Shown: positions 1 to 8,809, numbered from the stretch's first letter. The stretch is 64,000 nt of DNA from Streptomyces canus (GCF_001514145.1 NZ_KQ948659.1:117454-181453), one strand, 5' to 3'. Program-made: numbers and translations. Notes: generated by a model from the letters alone, not told the origin.

Positions 1-160
1 TCGCGGGATCGGACCCGTGCAGCGCGACCAGAGCACCGGCCACCTCCTCGGGACTCCCCACCCGAGCCGCCCCGGCAAGCTGCTGCCGCAACGCCAGCCG
101 AGCCCGCCGCTCGCCCACCCCGATGTACCGCTCCCCGCCACCCGTAGCCATACGGCCCAT
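1..160 (-). CDS. Winged-helix DNA-binding (AlkZ/DUF1006-like) protein, 5' end only
   Basis: This is the N-terminus of a protein running off the left edge; about 50 codons are visible. The reading frame shows RYIGVGERRARLALRQQL followed by VALHGSDPA. That pattern fits the start of the winged-helix 'crosslink repair DNA glycosylase YcaQ/AlkZ' family, where an LHxSDPxTVYLS motif follows the first helix. ATG at 160 and ATG at 151 are both in frame and neither has a clear Shine-Dalgarno, so the start is unsettled. Function beyond DNA binding or glycosylase is inferred from family resemblance of a very short segment. Confidence 0.6.
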   Translation of the reverse strand, partial: MGRMATGGGERYIGVGERRARLALRQQLAGAARVGSPEEVAGALVALHGSDPA

Positions 161-182
161 CTTGACGCATGCCACTGACAAC

Positions 183-266
183 GCGCCCCAGAGGGGCGCG
201 GGGCCGTATTGGATGTGCGGCTACCGCCGCGTGGGCGCGACCAGCCACGACGGCGCCGCAGACGGC
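183..266 (+). repeat. Dispersed intergenic repeat, copy A
   Basis: This is one of five related intergenic elements in the window. It opens with a short GCGCCCC/GGGGCGC hairpin (183-199), then a GGGGCGCGGGGC core, a GCGG..CCGC inner hairpin (about 217-230), and the block GCGCGACCAGCC (235-246) followed by ACGACGGC. It lies between the divergent AlkZ-like and DUF2252 genes, so here it is not acting as a 3'-end terminator. Confidence 0.75.
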
Positions 267-394
267 AGAAGGCGCTCACCGTCACCCGATCGCCGTACCC
301 CGCATGCGCACCCTCCCCCTCCGGCCCTTCACTGCGATGAGGAGGTGAAGGACACCGGCGACCAGGAGGCGAGCGTGACCCAGAGACAGGGCCC

Positions 395-1735
395 ATGAAC
401 ACCCCCGCCACCCGCGCGGAGCGCGGCCGCACCGCCCGCAAACGCGTCCCCCGTTCCGCCCACGCCCTCTGGATACCGTCCGTGGACCGCCCCGACCCCG
501 TCGCCGTACTGGAACGGCAGGGCCGCGACCGGCTCCCGGAGCTGCTGCCGATCCGGTACGGCAGGATGTCCGCCTCCCCCTTCGCCTTCCTGCGCGGCGC
601 GGCCGCCGTGATGGCCGCCGATCTCGCCCCCCAGCCCCACACCGGCCTCACCGTGCAGCTCTGCGGCGACGCCCACCTGCTCAACTTCGGCCTGCACGCC
701 TCCCCGGAACGCTCTCTCCTCTTCGACATCAACGACTTCGACGAGACCTTCCCCGGCCCCTTCGAGTGGGACGTCAAACGGCTCGCCGCGAGCGTCGCCG
801 TGGCCGCCCGCGAGAACGGGCACGGCGAGGCCAAGGCCCACCGGGCGGCGGGGGAGGCCGTCACCGCGTACCGCACGGCCATGCGCCGGCTGGCCCGCAT
901 GGGCGAGCTGGAGGTCTGGTACGCGAGCGCCGACGCGGACAGCCTGTTGCCGCTCGTGCGTTCCGTCCGTCACCGCGGGCATGTGGAGTCCAGCCTCACC
1001 CGGGCCCGCCGCCGCACCAGCATCCAGGCTCTCGGCAAGCTCACGGAGGTCGTCGACGGCCGCCGCCGCATCGTCCACGACCCGCCGCTCCTCGAGCCGG
1101 CCGGCGCGTCCGACATGGCCAGCCTGCGCAAGATCTTCAGCGACTACCGCTCCACGCTCTCCGAGGAGCGCCGGCTGCTCCTGGACCGCTACCGCTTCGT
1201 CGACGCGGCCCGCAAGGTCGTCGGCGTCGGGAGCGTCGGCATGCGCTGCTTCATCGTGCTCCTTGAGGGGCGGGACGTCGACGACCCGCTGTTCCTGCAG
1301 CTCAAGGAAGCGCGGGAATCCGTACTGGAGGAGTATCTGCCGCATGGCCCGTACGACCATCCCGGCCGCCGTGTGGTCGTGGGCCAGCGGCTGCTCCAGG
1401 CAACGAGCGACATCTTCCTGGGCTGGATGAGCGGACCGCAGGGGCGCGCCTTCTACTGGCGCCGGCTGCGTGACATGAAGGTCTCCGCGGACGTCGCCGG
1501 CATGCCCCCGGCCGACCTCAGGGCCTACGCCCGCCTGTGCGGCACCACCCTGGCGCGCGCCCACGCCCGCTCCGGCGACCGCATCGCCATCGCCGCGTAC
1601 CTGGGCACCTCTGACACCTTCGACCAGTCGGTCGCCGACTTCGCGCTCACCTACGCAGACCGGACCACGACCGACCACGCGGCCCTGTCCGCCGCCATCG
1701 CGGCAGGCGTCGTCACGGCGGCCCCGGGCGAGTGA
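395..1735 (+). CDS. DUF2252 family protein (kinase-like fold)
   Basis: The 446-residue protein belongs to DUF2252, an actinobacterial family with an aminoglycoside-phosphotransferase-like fold and no established substrate. The putative catalytic block is clear: GDAHLLNFG at residues 91-99 resembles the kinase HxDxxxxN loop, and DINDFDE at 111-117 resembles the metal-binding loop. The ATG has no Shine-Dalgarno of its own. It overlaps (ATGA) the stop of a seven-codon frame starting at GTG 375, which has a perfect AGGAGG at 364-369, so translation may be coupled. Convergent with the downstream hydrolase/kinase fusion, leaving 20 bp. The family call is firm; the biochemical role is unknown. Confidence 0.88.
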   Translation: MNTPATRAERGRTARKRVPRSAHALWIPSVDRPDPVAVLERQGRDRLPELLPIRYGRMSASPFAFLRGAAAVMAADLAPQPHTGLTVQLCGDAHLLNFGLHASPERSLLFDINDFDETFPGPFEWDVKRLAASVAVAARENGHGEAKAHRAAGEAVTAYRTAMRRLARMGELEVWYASADADSLLPLVRSVRHRGHVESSLTRARRRTSIQALGKLTEVVDGRRRIVHDPPLLEPAGASDMASLRKIFSDYRSTLSEERRLLLDRYRFVDAARKVVGVGSVGMRCFIVLLEGRDVDDPLFLQLKEARESVLEEYLPHGPYDHPGRRVVVGQRLLQATSDIFLGWMSGPQGRAFYWRRLRDMKVSADVAGMPPADLRAYARLCGTTLARAHARSGDRIAIAAYLGTSDTFDQSVADFALTYADRTTTDHAALSAAIAAGVVTAAPGE

Positions 1736-1755
1736 CCCCCGACCGCCCCACCCGC

Positions 1756-3390
1756 TCACCCGTACCGCTCCACCAACCCCCGCACATACGCCTCCAGCCG
1801 CCCGCCCAGTACCTGCGGTGTCAGCTCGGTGCGTCCGAGTTCGCGCCACGGTCCGGCGAGCTTCGCCGCGTCGGGGCAGTAGGCGAGCGCGTCGAGGAGC
1901 CGCCAGTACAGGTGGTCCGGCCCGTCGGCGAGCCGGTGTCCGCCGTGCGCCTCGTACCGCTGACGGAAGGCGAGGCCGTGTTCGGGGCCGTGGAGCAGGG
2001 CCAGAGCGGTCGAGCAGTGGGCGACGTCCAGGTCGGCGGGTCCCCAGGAGGTCTCCACCCAGTCGACCACCCCGCTGATCCGGAGATCGGCGCCCGCCCC
2101 GGCGAACAGCACGTTCCCGGGGTGGAAGTCCCGGTGCAGGAAGCATCCTTCGTACGGCGGCGGATCCTGGCGGATCACGTCCACGGCCCGCTCCCACAGC
2201 GGGCCCCGCACCCCCTGCACCTTCTCCGGCCGGGTCCACGCCTGGTAGGTGCGCGGCCGCTCCTCGGGAACGACCTGGTGAATCCGTACGAGTTGGGACG
2301 CCAGCAGGTCCAGGCGCCGTTCGAGATCCGCTTCGTCGACGCGCACTCGTCCCGGCAGCCGGGACATCAACAGCGAGGGATGGTCGCAGTGTTCGGCCGT
2401 CGCGTCGACGGCGACAGGCTTGGGGGCCGGAACACCGTCGGCGTCGGCGAGCAGCGCCAGGACCGAGGCCTCGCGGGCCAGCAGACCGGGGGCGTGGAGC
2501 CGGAAGAACGGCTTCACGAACGACCGCAGGACCAGCTCGGTGTCGTCGTCGAGGGTGAGCCGCCGCATCTGGGAGCTCCAACCCCCCGACAGAAAACCCG
2601 AGTCGACGATCGAACGGCCCTCGGGGAGCTGCTTGGCCACCCAGCCCCGTGTCGCCGTCCAGCCCCGGTCGCCCAGCCCGGTCAGCAGCGCGGCCACCAA
2701 CTCCCGCCGGTCGTCCGCGTGATCGCACAGCCACCGGCCCAACTGGTGATCTGCCTCCGGTAGTTCGAGGCGCGTGAACTGGGCCCGGAAGGCCAGCGCC
2801 TCCTGCACGGCCTCCGTCACCTCCGGCGGGATCACCGCGTCCGTGCCCGGCACGGCGAGCACCGCCCGTCCCTGGTACGCCCGCAGCGTCTCCAGCGCCG
2901 GAGACCGCCGCCAGCTGTCCGGGCGCCGGATGATCTCGCTGAACCTCCCGTCACCGTGCCCGAACGACACGTCCCAGGCCTCGGCCGCGTACACGGCGGG
3001 CGCGCACAGCCCCAGCGCCGCCACCCGCTCGCCGTAGTGGCGGGCGAGGTCCGCCACCGTCTGACCGCTCATGCTGAACCCGACCAGCACCAGCGGCCCG
3101 TCCGCCGGGGCGTGCGCGTCGATCACGGCGACCGCCTGCTCGAACCGGCGGCGCAGACTCAACTCGCCGAGTTCACCCGAGCTTTCGCCGTGCCCCGAGA
3201 AGTCGAAGGCGAGCGCGCGGCAGCCGTGCGCCACGAACTCGTCGAGCAGCGGCAGGAGTCGCTCCTTGCTGCCGCGGCCGGCCCCGTGCAGCAGTACGGC
3301 GGTGACAGCGGTGGGGCCACTGTCAACGCCGCCGCCGTGGACGCCGCACAGGCGCTCACCGGCGTGTTCCTGGGTGAAGGGCTCGGGCAT
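1756..3390 (-). CDS. Alpha/beta-hydrolase fused to aminoglycoside-phosphotransferase (APH) domain
   Basis: This 544-residue protein carries two complete catalytic modules. Residues about 25-245 form an alpha/beta hydrolase: LLHGAG oxyanion loop, nucleophile motif GFSMSG with Ser106 (the classic GxSxG has Ser at the last Gly), Asp184 in GTDAVIPP and His215 in EADHQLG. Residues about 250-544 form an APH-type small-molecule kinase: HRDFHPGN at 419-426 and the metal-binding Asp443 in VVDW, followed by GPADLD. I chose ATG 3390, which has CGGAG nine bases upstream; a GTG at 3441 is also in frame but poorly placed. All catalytic residues are present, so both halves look active. The substrate is unknown; hydrolysis and phosphorylation of one small molecule, for instance in detoxification, is only inference. 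Confidence 0.85.
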   Translation of the reverse strand: MPEPFTQEHAGERLCGVHGGGVDSGPTAVTAVLLHGAGRGSKERLLPLLDEFVAHGCRALAFDFSGHGESSGELGELSLRRRFEQAVAVIDAHAPADGPLVLVGFSMSGQTVADLARHYGERVAALGLCAPAVYAAEAWDVSFGHGDGRFSEIIRRPDSWRRSPALETLRAYQGRAVLAVPGTDAVIPPEVTEAVQEALAFRAQFTRLELPEADHQLGRWLCDHADDRRELVAALLTGLGDRGWTATRGWVAKQLPEGRSIVDSGFLSGGWSSQMRRLTLDDDTELVLRSFVKPFFRLHAPGLLAREASVLALLADADGVPAPKPVAVDATAEHCDHPSLLMSRLPGRVRVDEADLERRLDLLASQLVRIHQVVPEERPRTYQAWTRPEKVQGVRGPLWERAVDVIRQDPPPYEGCFLHRDFHPGNVLFAGAGADLRISGVVDWVETSWGPADLDVAHCSTALALLHGPEHGLAFRQRYEAHGGHRLADGPDHLYWRLLDALAYCPDAAKLAGPWRELGRTELTPQVLGGRLEAYVRGLVERYG

Positions 3391-3496
3391 GCCGTCAACT
3401 CCGGAGTGCGGGGAAAGAGCTTCGCGCAGGGCAGGCATCACCCCGCCCCTGCGGGGCTACTCTTCTACACCACACCCACGCACACGGAGGCCCGTC

Positions 3497-3784
3497 ATGG
3501 GCACCATGGTCATTTCCGGGACCGTCGTCCTGGTCATCCTGGGCTTCGGGAACCACACCTGGTGGCTCGTCGCCGTCGCCCTGCTCTTTGTGTACATGCA
3601 GTACGGCCGGGGCGGTACCTCGGCGTCCTCGCCGGGCGGCTCGTCCGGCGGCGCTTCGGGGGCCGGGCCTGGCAACTACCGGGCGTACCGCGACCGCCGT
3701 GACAAGCAGGCCAGGTGGGACCGCCGTTACCGCCGCGAGCGTCCCCTGGAGTCCCGTCGGCAGTCGCGCGAGAGAAAGGGCTAG
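3497..3784 (+). CDS. Small membrane protein with Arg-rich tail
   Basis: The 95-residue protein has a GGAGG Shine-Dalgarno five bases before the ATG. Residues 3-36 hold two hydrophobic stretches (VISGTVVLVILGF and WWLVAVALLFVYM), then a Gly/Ser-rich linker (GGSSGGASGAG) and a strongly basic, Arg/Asp-rich C-terminus (YRDRRDKQARWDRRYRRERP). It looks like a small membrane-anchored protein with a charged cytoplasmic tail. I do not recognise a named family. Convergent with pspAB, four bases between stops. Confidence 0.75.
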   Translation: MGTMVISGTVVLVILGFGNHTWWLVAVALLFVYMQYGRGGTSASSPGGSSGGASGAGPGNYRAYRDRRDKQARWDRRYRRERPLESRRQSRERKG

Positions 3785-3788
3785 GGCC

Positions 3789-4373
3789 TCAGAGGCCGGG
3801 GGCGCCCCACAAGGGGAACCAGCGGTTCAGGTCCTGCTCGATCCGCAGATCGTTCGTGAGCACGGCCTTCACCCGCAACTCCAACGGGTTGTCGCGCCGC
3901 TGTCCCTCACCGGAGAGCGGAGCGAAGGGGTAGAAGCTGCCGCGCTTGTAGAGGTACACCAGCGCGAGGGAGCGGCCCTCGCTGTCCTGGAACCCGGCGA
4001 GCGAGCACAGCAGTTGCGGCCCGAAGCCGTTGACCTCCATCGAACTGTTCACCGCGTGCAGGTCGTTGACCAGCTGCGGCAACTGGTCCGGGGTGCGCTC
4101 GGAGACCAGCCAGGAGTATCCGAAGTCGTCCCGCCGCAGTTCCACCGGCGGGCCGTCCCGGTCGGCGTCCGCGTCCAGCAGGGCCTGGACCTCCCGGTGC
4201 GTCTGCTCGAAGGCCGCCCCCTCGACCGTGGCGAAGCACACCGCCCCGCGTCCGGTCGGCGTGAAGGAGGCGGCCGCCTCCAGCGTGACGGCCGCCGACG
4301 GCAGCGCGAAGAGCTGGTCGAGATCGGGTGCGACGGGCTTCGTGCGCCCGAGCAGGATGTCCAGCAGCCCCAT
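3789..4373 (-). CDS. pspAB: PspA-associated protein PspAB
   Basis: The 194-residue protein begins MGLLDILLGRTKPVAPD, typical of the actinobacterial PspAB family, a soluble partner in the phage-shock/envelope-stress network that is usually encoded beside HtpX. Its ATG lies two bases after the stop of htpX, so the two are surely co-transcribed and probably translationally coupled. The rest of the Psp module (PspA, PspAA and a two-component system) is at 44.4-47.6 kb. Family identity is from sequence resemblance and context; its biochemical activity is not established. Confidence 0.82.
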   Translation of the reverse strand: MGLLDILLGRTKPVAPDLDQLFALPSAAVTLEAAASFTPTGRGAVCFATVEGAAFEQTHREVQALLDADADRDGPPVELRRDDFGYSWLVSERTPDQLPQLVNDLHAVNSSMEVNGFGPQLLCSLAGFQDSEGRSLALVYLYKRGSFYPFAPLSGEGQRRDNPLELRVKAVLTNDLRIEQDLNRWFPLWGAPGL

Positions 4374-4375
4374 CC

Positions 4376-5299
4376 TCAGCCCGCCTCACCTTTCCCGGGC
4401 GTCGCCGCCTCACCCAACTCCGACGAGATCCGGCCCAGTTGCTCCAGCCGCTGTTCCAGGGACGGGTGGGTCGAGAAGATCCGCTCGATGCCGGGCTCCT
4501 TGCCGGTGGCGGGAGTGAAGTAGAAGGCGTTGAAGGCCTGGGCGGTGCGCAGGTCCTTGGTGGGGATGCGGGCGAGCTCGCCGGAGACCTTGGTGAGCGC
4601 GGAGGCGAGTGCCGAGGGCCGGCCGGTGAGGTGGGCCGCGGCCCGGTCCGCCGCCAGCTCCCGGTACCGGGACAGCGCCCTGATCAGCAGGAAGCTGAGG
4701 GCGTACACGGCCGCCGAGACACCCATCACGGCGGCGAAGATCACGGCGGTGTTCTGGTCCTTCCGCCCGCCGAACAGCTGGCTGTAGAAGGCGAACCGCA
4801 CGATCAGCCCGGCGATCACGCCCAGGAACGAGGCGATGGTGATCACGGCGACGTCCTTGTGCGCCACATGCGACAGCTCGTGCGCGAGCACCCCCTCCAG
4901 CTCGGCGGGGTCCAGCCGCCGCAGCAGCCCCGTGGTCACACACACCACGGCGTTGTCCGGGTTCCGGCCGGTGGCGAACGCGTTGGGCATGTCCATCGTG
5001 GACACGGCGATCACGGGCTTGGGCATGTCGGCGATGGCACACAGCCGGTCGACCACCGCATGCAGCTCGGGATACTCCTCGCGCCCCACGACCTTCCCGC
5101 GCATCGCGAACATCGCGATCTTGTCGGAGAACCAGAACTGCGCCACGAACATCACAGTGATCAGGGCCACGACCAGCAGCCAGGACTTCAGCAACACGAT
5201 CAGCGCGGCGAAGAAGGCCACGTACAGCAGTCCGAGCAGGAACATGGTGACCGTCATCCGCACGGTCAACCGCCGGTCGCTCCGGAAACGACTCCGCAT
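4376..5299 (-). CDS. htpX: Zinc metalloprotease HtpX (M48B)
   Basis: HtpX is an integral-membrane zinc protease that degrades misfolded membrane proteins during envelope stress. The 307-residue product has two N-terminal membrane spans (about 17-57), the zinc motif HELSH at 140-144, two further spans (about 152-175 and 186-207) and the third zinc ligand Glu214 in RYRELAADR. Length and order match the family. The ATG at 5299 gives the typical MRSRFRSDRRL start; longer in-frame readings upstream are composition artefacts. It leads the htpX-pspAB pair. Confidence 0.95.
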   Translation of the reverse strand: MRSRFRSDRRLTVRMTVTMFLLGLLYVAFFAALIVLLKSWLLVVALITVMFVAQFWFSDKIAMFAMRGKVVGREEYPELHAVVDRLCAIADMPKPVIAVSTMDMPNAFATGRNPDNAVVCVTTGLLRRLDPAELEGVLAHELSHVAHKDVAVITIASFLGVIAGLIVRFAFYSQLFGGRKDQNTAVIFAAVMGVSAAVYALSFLLIRALSRYRELAADRAAAHLTGRPSALASALTKVSGELARIPTKDLRTAQAFNAFYFTPATGKEPGIERIFSTHPSLEQRLEQLGRISSELGEAATPGKGEAG

Positions 5300-5396
5300 C
5301 TGCACCACCCCGCAGTCAGGCACTCGTCCCACCGTCCAGTGTGCACCTGGCCCTGCCCATGAAGAGGTCGCGATCAGCCCTGGGGCCGGCAAAGGC

Positions 5397-6794
5397 TCAG
5401 GCCTTGAGACCGGCCTCCCACTTGAGCCTGTGCAACCTGGACGCGTCGAACAGACCTGCCCGGTCCAGCAGCTCACCCACCTCCGCCGACCCGGGCGGCA
5501 CCTCCGCCGTCGGACGCCAGCGCAGCACGGACTGCCGGGCCCAGTGCCGCAGCCTGTCGTCCGGATCGCCGACCAGCGCGACGGCGGCCCTCAGTCGTAC
5601 GAGCCCGCCGTACGCGCTGAGCAGCCGGAACGCGGAGACCCGCGTCTCCCGGGCCCGCTCGACCGCCAGCCGCTCCAGCAGCCACCCGTCGTCCAGCATC
5701 CGCGCGGACGGCACCAGCGCCAGGGTCGCCTCCCGCACCACACCGGGCGCGGGATCGTCGAGCAGCGCCCGCAGCCGCCGTACGTCCAGCACGTCCAGGG
5801 CCCGCAACCCGCCCACTGCGCGCGCCCTGACCACCGGATCCGGATACGAGGTCAACGCCCACAGCACCTCGGCGTCGCTCCGGTCCCCGCACTCCGCGAG
5901 CCCGCTCACCATCCCCGCCGACAGCGCGGCATCGCCGGCCTCGGCACACCGCCGCCGGTACCACTCCACCGGATCACCCCCGGACCGCCGTACGACATAC
6001 CGCGCACAGGCCCGCACCACCGCGGCCCGGTCGTCGAGAAATCCGACCGCCCGCTCCTCGCGCCCGGCCCGCCGCAACGCGGTCACCCCGGCCGACCGCG
6101 CCCGCGGATTGCGGGCGGCGAGCAGCGGTTCGAGTACGTCGTCGTCCGCGTCGCCCTCCGCCAGGGCGGCCAGGGTGGCCTCCGCGCAGAGGCCCTGGAC
6201 GACCGTGTCCTCGTCCCGGGCGGCGCTGCGGGCCAGCTCGGCGGGGGAGAGGAGGCCCTCCTCGACGGCGAGCCGGTGGGCGAAGCGGCGCACGGTGCGG
6301 TCGGCATGGGTGAGGAGCGGAAGCAGCGCCTCGCGGTCCGCCGTGCGCAGCACCTTGTCGATCAGGCCGAGGGCGAAGTCACCCCGGTACCGGATGCCGA
6401 TCCGCAGGGCGAGCGGGGCCAGCGCGACCGCGGTCTCCACGGTGACCGCCTCGGTCCACCGCGCCCGGGCCCGGTCCCGCACCGGTTCGGCCCAGTCCGC
6501 GCACCGGATCACGACCAACGGCAACAACTCCGGCCGCCCCGCGACCTTCCCCAGCGCCCGCTCGCGGATCCTCCCGTCCCGGTGGCACAGGGCGAGCGCG
6601 AGCTGCGCGTCGGTCGGCGTCTGCCAGGCCGGCAGCCAGGTGCCGTCGGCCGAGGACCGGACACTGTGCCGCACCGCGTCGTCCAGCGCGATCCAGACAG
6701 CCGGGTCGGCCACGTCGAACATGGCCTCCCGCAGTACGGCCCCCTTCGCGAGGCGTACCGCCGCCTGCGCCCCGTTCCAGATACTGCTGCGCAC
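5397..6794 (-). CDS. HEAT-repeat protein
   Basis: The 465-residue protein starts at GTG. It consists of many degenerate helical repeats of roughly 30 residues with recurring patterns such as DPxxxVRxxAxxxL (for example YPDPVVRARAVGGL and DDPAPGVVREATLAL), which is characteristic of HEAT/armadillo-like solenoids. No catalytic domain, signal peptide or membrane span is evident. Such proteins usually serve as protein- or nucleic-acid-binding scaffolds. It lies just downstream of a small membrane protein and glnA on the same strand. Function unknown. Confidence 0.85.
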   Translation of the reverse strand: MRSSIWNGAQAAVRLAKGAVLREAMFDVADPAVWIALDDAVRHSVRSSADGTWLPAWQTPTDAQLALALCHRDGRIRERALGKVAGRPELLPLVVIRCADWAEPVRDRARARWTEAVTVETAVALAPLALRIGIRYRGDFALGLIDKVLRTADREALLPLLTHADRTVRRFAHRLAVEEGLLSPAELARSAARDEDTVVQGLCAEATLAALAEGDADDDVLEPLLAARNPRARSAGVTALRRAGREERAVGFLDDRAAVVRACARYVVRRSGGDPVEWYRRRCAEAGDAALSAGMVSGLAECGDRSDAEVLWALTSYPDPVVRARAVGGLRALDVLDVRRLRALLDDPAPGVVREATLALVPSARMLDDGWLLERLAVERARETRVSAFRLLSAYGGLVRLRAAVALVGDPDDRLRHWARQSVLRWRPTAEVPPGSAEVGELLDRAGLFDASRLHRLKWEAGLKA

Positions 6795-6819
6795 GTGCGC
6801 CCCTTACCTGCTCAGCGCG

Positions 6820-7077
6820 CTAGAACGGACGGAAGTCCGCATACCCCAGCACCAGGATGATCACTGCCACGGTCCCGAGGACGATGGCCGTCGACCTCCA
6901 GGACGAGCGGCTCGGTGCCCTCGGCTCCGGGTCGGCACGGAACGGCTGTGGCTTCGGCGGGTTCTCCTTCCAGCGGGCGGCGAGCATCCGGGCCCGGGCA
7001 GAGGGCTCCTTGAGCTCGGCCCCGTCGGCCCACTTGATGTCGAACTCCCGCTCGCCGTCCTCGTCCTGCGCGGACAT
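6820..7077 (-). CDS. Small C-tail-anchored membrane protein
   Basis: The 85-residue protein has an acidic, polar N-terminus (MSAQDEDGEREFDIKWADG), a proline-rich middle and one C-terminal membrane segment (TAIVLGTVAVIILVLGYA, about 63-80), so it is probably tail-anchored. It sits 25 bases upstream of the HEAT-repeat gene on the same strand, so the two are likely one transcript. No family name recognised; it appears to be a conserved Streptomyces small protein. Confidence 0.75.
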   Translation of the reverse strand: MSAQDEDGEREFDIKWADGAELKEPSARARMLAARWKENPPKPQPFRADPEPRAPSRSSWRSTAIVLGTVAVIILVLGYADFRPF

Positions 7078-7128
7078 CCCCGTATCCCCCGTCGTCTCCT
7101 GTCGAACAGCCGTGCAGGAAACGATACG

Positions 7129-7168
7129 ACGGCGCCCCCGTCCCGGGAAACGGGAACGGGGGCGCCGT
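7129..7168 (-). terminator. glnA transcription terminator
   Basis: A GC-rich inverted repeat with a core of GGCGCCCCCGT and ACGGGGGCGCC flanks a short GGGAAACGGG loop region. It lies 32 bases beyond the glnA stop. It forms a strong hairpin in either direction, without a T-run, as is usual in Streptomyces. Confidence 0.75.
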
Positions 7169-7199
7169 AAAGCCGCCGTAGGACTGGCCTACGGGCCGA

Positions 7200-8609
7200 T
7201 CACACGTCGAAGTACAGCTCGAACTCGTGCGGGTGCGGACGCAGCTGGAGCGGGGCGATCTCGTTCGTCCGCTTGAAGTCGATCCACGTCTCGATCAGGT
7301 CCGGCGTGAAGACGTCGCCCTGGAGGAGGAACTCGTGGTCGGCCTCGAGGCGGTCGAGGACGGCCGGGAGCGAGGTCGGGACCTGGGCGACGTTCGCGTG
7401 CTCCTCGGGAGCCAGCTCGTACAGGTCCTTGTCGATCGGCTCGGCCGGCTCGATCTTGTTCTTGATGCCGTCGAGGCCCGCGAGCAGCAGCGCCGAGAAG
7501 GCCAGGTACGGGTTGCCGGAGGAGTCGGGCGCACGGAACTCGACGCGCTTGGCCTTCGGGTTGGAGCCCGTGATCGGGATACGCATGGCCGCGGAGCGGT
7601 TGCGCTGCGAGTAGACGAGGTTGATCGGCGCCTCGAAGCCCGGGACCAGACGGTGGTAGGAGTTCACCGTCGGGTTGGTGAAGGCCAGCAGCGACGGGGC
7701 GTGCTTGAGGATGCCGCCGATGTAGTAGCGGGCGGTGTCCGACAGGCCCGCGTAACCGGCCTCGTCGTAGAAGAGCGGCTGGCCGCCTGTCCACAGCGAC
7801 TGGTGGACGTGCATGCCCGAGCCGTTGTCACCGAAGATCGGCTTCGGCATGAAGGTCGCGGTCTTGCCGTTGCGCCAGGCGACGTTCTTCACGATGTACT
7901 TGAAGAGCTGGAGGTCGTCGGCCGCGGCGAGCAGCGTGTTGAACTTGTAGTTGATCTCGGCCTGGCCGGCGGTGCCCACCTCGTGGTGCTGGCGCTCGAC
8001 CTGGAGACCGGACTTGGCCAGCTCGAGGGAGATCTCGGCACGCAGGTCGGCGAAGTGGTCGACCGGCGGGACCGGGAAGTAGCCGCCCTTGTAGCGGACC
8101 TTGTAACCGCGGTTGTCCTCCAGCGCACCGGTGTTCCAGGCGCCCGCCTCGGAGTCGATGTGGTAGAAGGACTCGTTCGACGAGGTGGCGAAGCGCACGC
8201 TGTCGAACACGTAGAACTCGGCCTCGGGGCCGAAGTACGCGGTGTCGGCGATGCCGGTGGAGGCGAGGTAGGCCTCGGCCTTCTTCGCCACGTTCCGCGG
8301 GTCACGGCTGTACTGCTCGCCGGTGATCGGGTCGTGGATGAAGAAGTTGATGTTCAGCGTCTTGTCGCGGCGGAAGGAGTCGACCCGGGCGGTCGACAGG
8401 TCCGCGCGCAGCGCCATGTCGGACTCGTGGATGGCCTGGAAGCCACGGATCGACGAGCCGTCGAACGCGAGCTCCTCGTCCGGGTCGAACGCCTCGACGG
8501 GCAGCGTGAAGTGCTGCATGACGCCCGGCAGGTCGCAGAAGCGGACGTCGACGAACTTGACGTCCTCGTCCGCGATGAACTTCTTGGCCTCGTCGGCGTT
8601 CTGGAACAT
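7200..8609 (-). CDS. glnA: Glutamine synthetase type I (GSI-beta)
   Basis: GlnA makes glutamine from glutamate, ammonia and ATP as a cytoplasmic dodecamer. The 469-residue product has the full GSI signature: FDGSSIRGF near residue 50, the metal-binding [23 protein letters not shown], and the adenylylation loop [11 protein letters not shown], whose Tyr matches Tyr397 of enteric GS. This predicts control by GlnE-type adenylylation. The ATG has GGAGGAG just upstream. Transcription should be controlled by GlnR through the four half-sites at 8709-8746. It is divergent from the RDD gene. Confidence 0.98.
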   Translation of the reverse strand: MFQNADEAKKFIADEDVKFVDVRFCDLPGVMQHFTLPVEAFDPDEELAFDGSSIRGFQAIHESDMALRADLSTARVDSFRRDKTLNINFFIHDPITGEQYSRDPRNVAKKAEAYLASTGIADTAYFGPEAEFYVFDSVRFATSSNESFYHIDSEAGAWNTGALEDNRGYKVRYKGGYFPVPPVDHFADLRAEISLELAKSGLQVERQHHEVGTAGQAEINYKFNTLLAAADDLQLFKYIVKNVAWRNGKTATFMPKPIFGDNGSGMHVHQSLWTGGQPLFYDEAGYAGLSDTARYYIGGILKHAPSLLAFTNPTVNSYHRLVPGFEAPINLVYSQRNRSAAMRIPITGSNPKAKRVEFRAPDSSGNPYLAFSALLLAGLDGIKNKIEPAEPIDKDLYELAPEEHANVAQVPTSLPAVLDRLEADHEFLLQGDVFTPDLIETWIDFKRTNEIAPLQLRPHPHEFELYFDV

Positions 8610-8708
8610 CCAGCTCCTCCTACTCCCGACCGTTCCTGGACCGGGGTGGTAGTTCGTTCGTGCGGCCAGTGCGGTGGCACACGCTGTCCACGACCCTAGG
8701 GACGGGTG

Positions 8709-8746
8709 GTTTCTCGGGCGTGACCCATTTGTTTCGCACAAGTTAA
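8709..8746 (-). promoter_or_regulatory. GlnR operator of the glnA promoter
   Basis: Four 5-bp half-sites occur with exact 6-bp spacers. Read toward glnA they are TTAAC, GAAAC, GTCAC and GAAAC (on the top strand GTTTC 8709-8713, GTGAC 8720-8724, GTTTC 8731-8735, GTTAA 8742-8746). This matches the published actinobacterial GlnR consensus gTnAc-n6-GaAAc in tandem. It is 100 bp upstream of the glnA start and 64 bp upstream of the RDD start. Confidence 0.88.
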
Positions 8747-8809
8747 CCGGACATCGTGGGCCCCGCCCCACCTGTCCGTATCCCGAAACGCCGGCGGTAC
8801 CGTGGACGC

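Noticed and set aside
329..2734. 801-codon open frame on the lower strand
   Set aside because: It runs antisense through the DUF2252 gene and in the wrong frame of the hydrolase/kinase gene; composition is Arg/Gly/Pro-rich, typical of high-GC shadow frames.
7227..8699. 490-codon top-strand frame opposite glnA
   Set aside because: Antisense shadow of a strongly conserved gene, with no recognisable domain.
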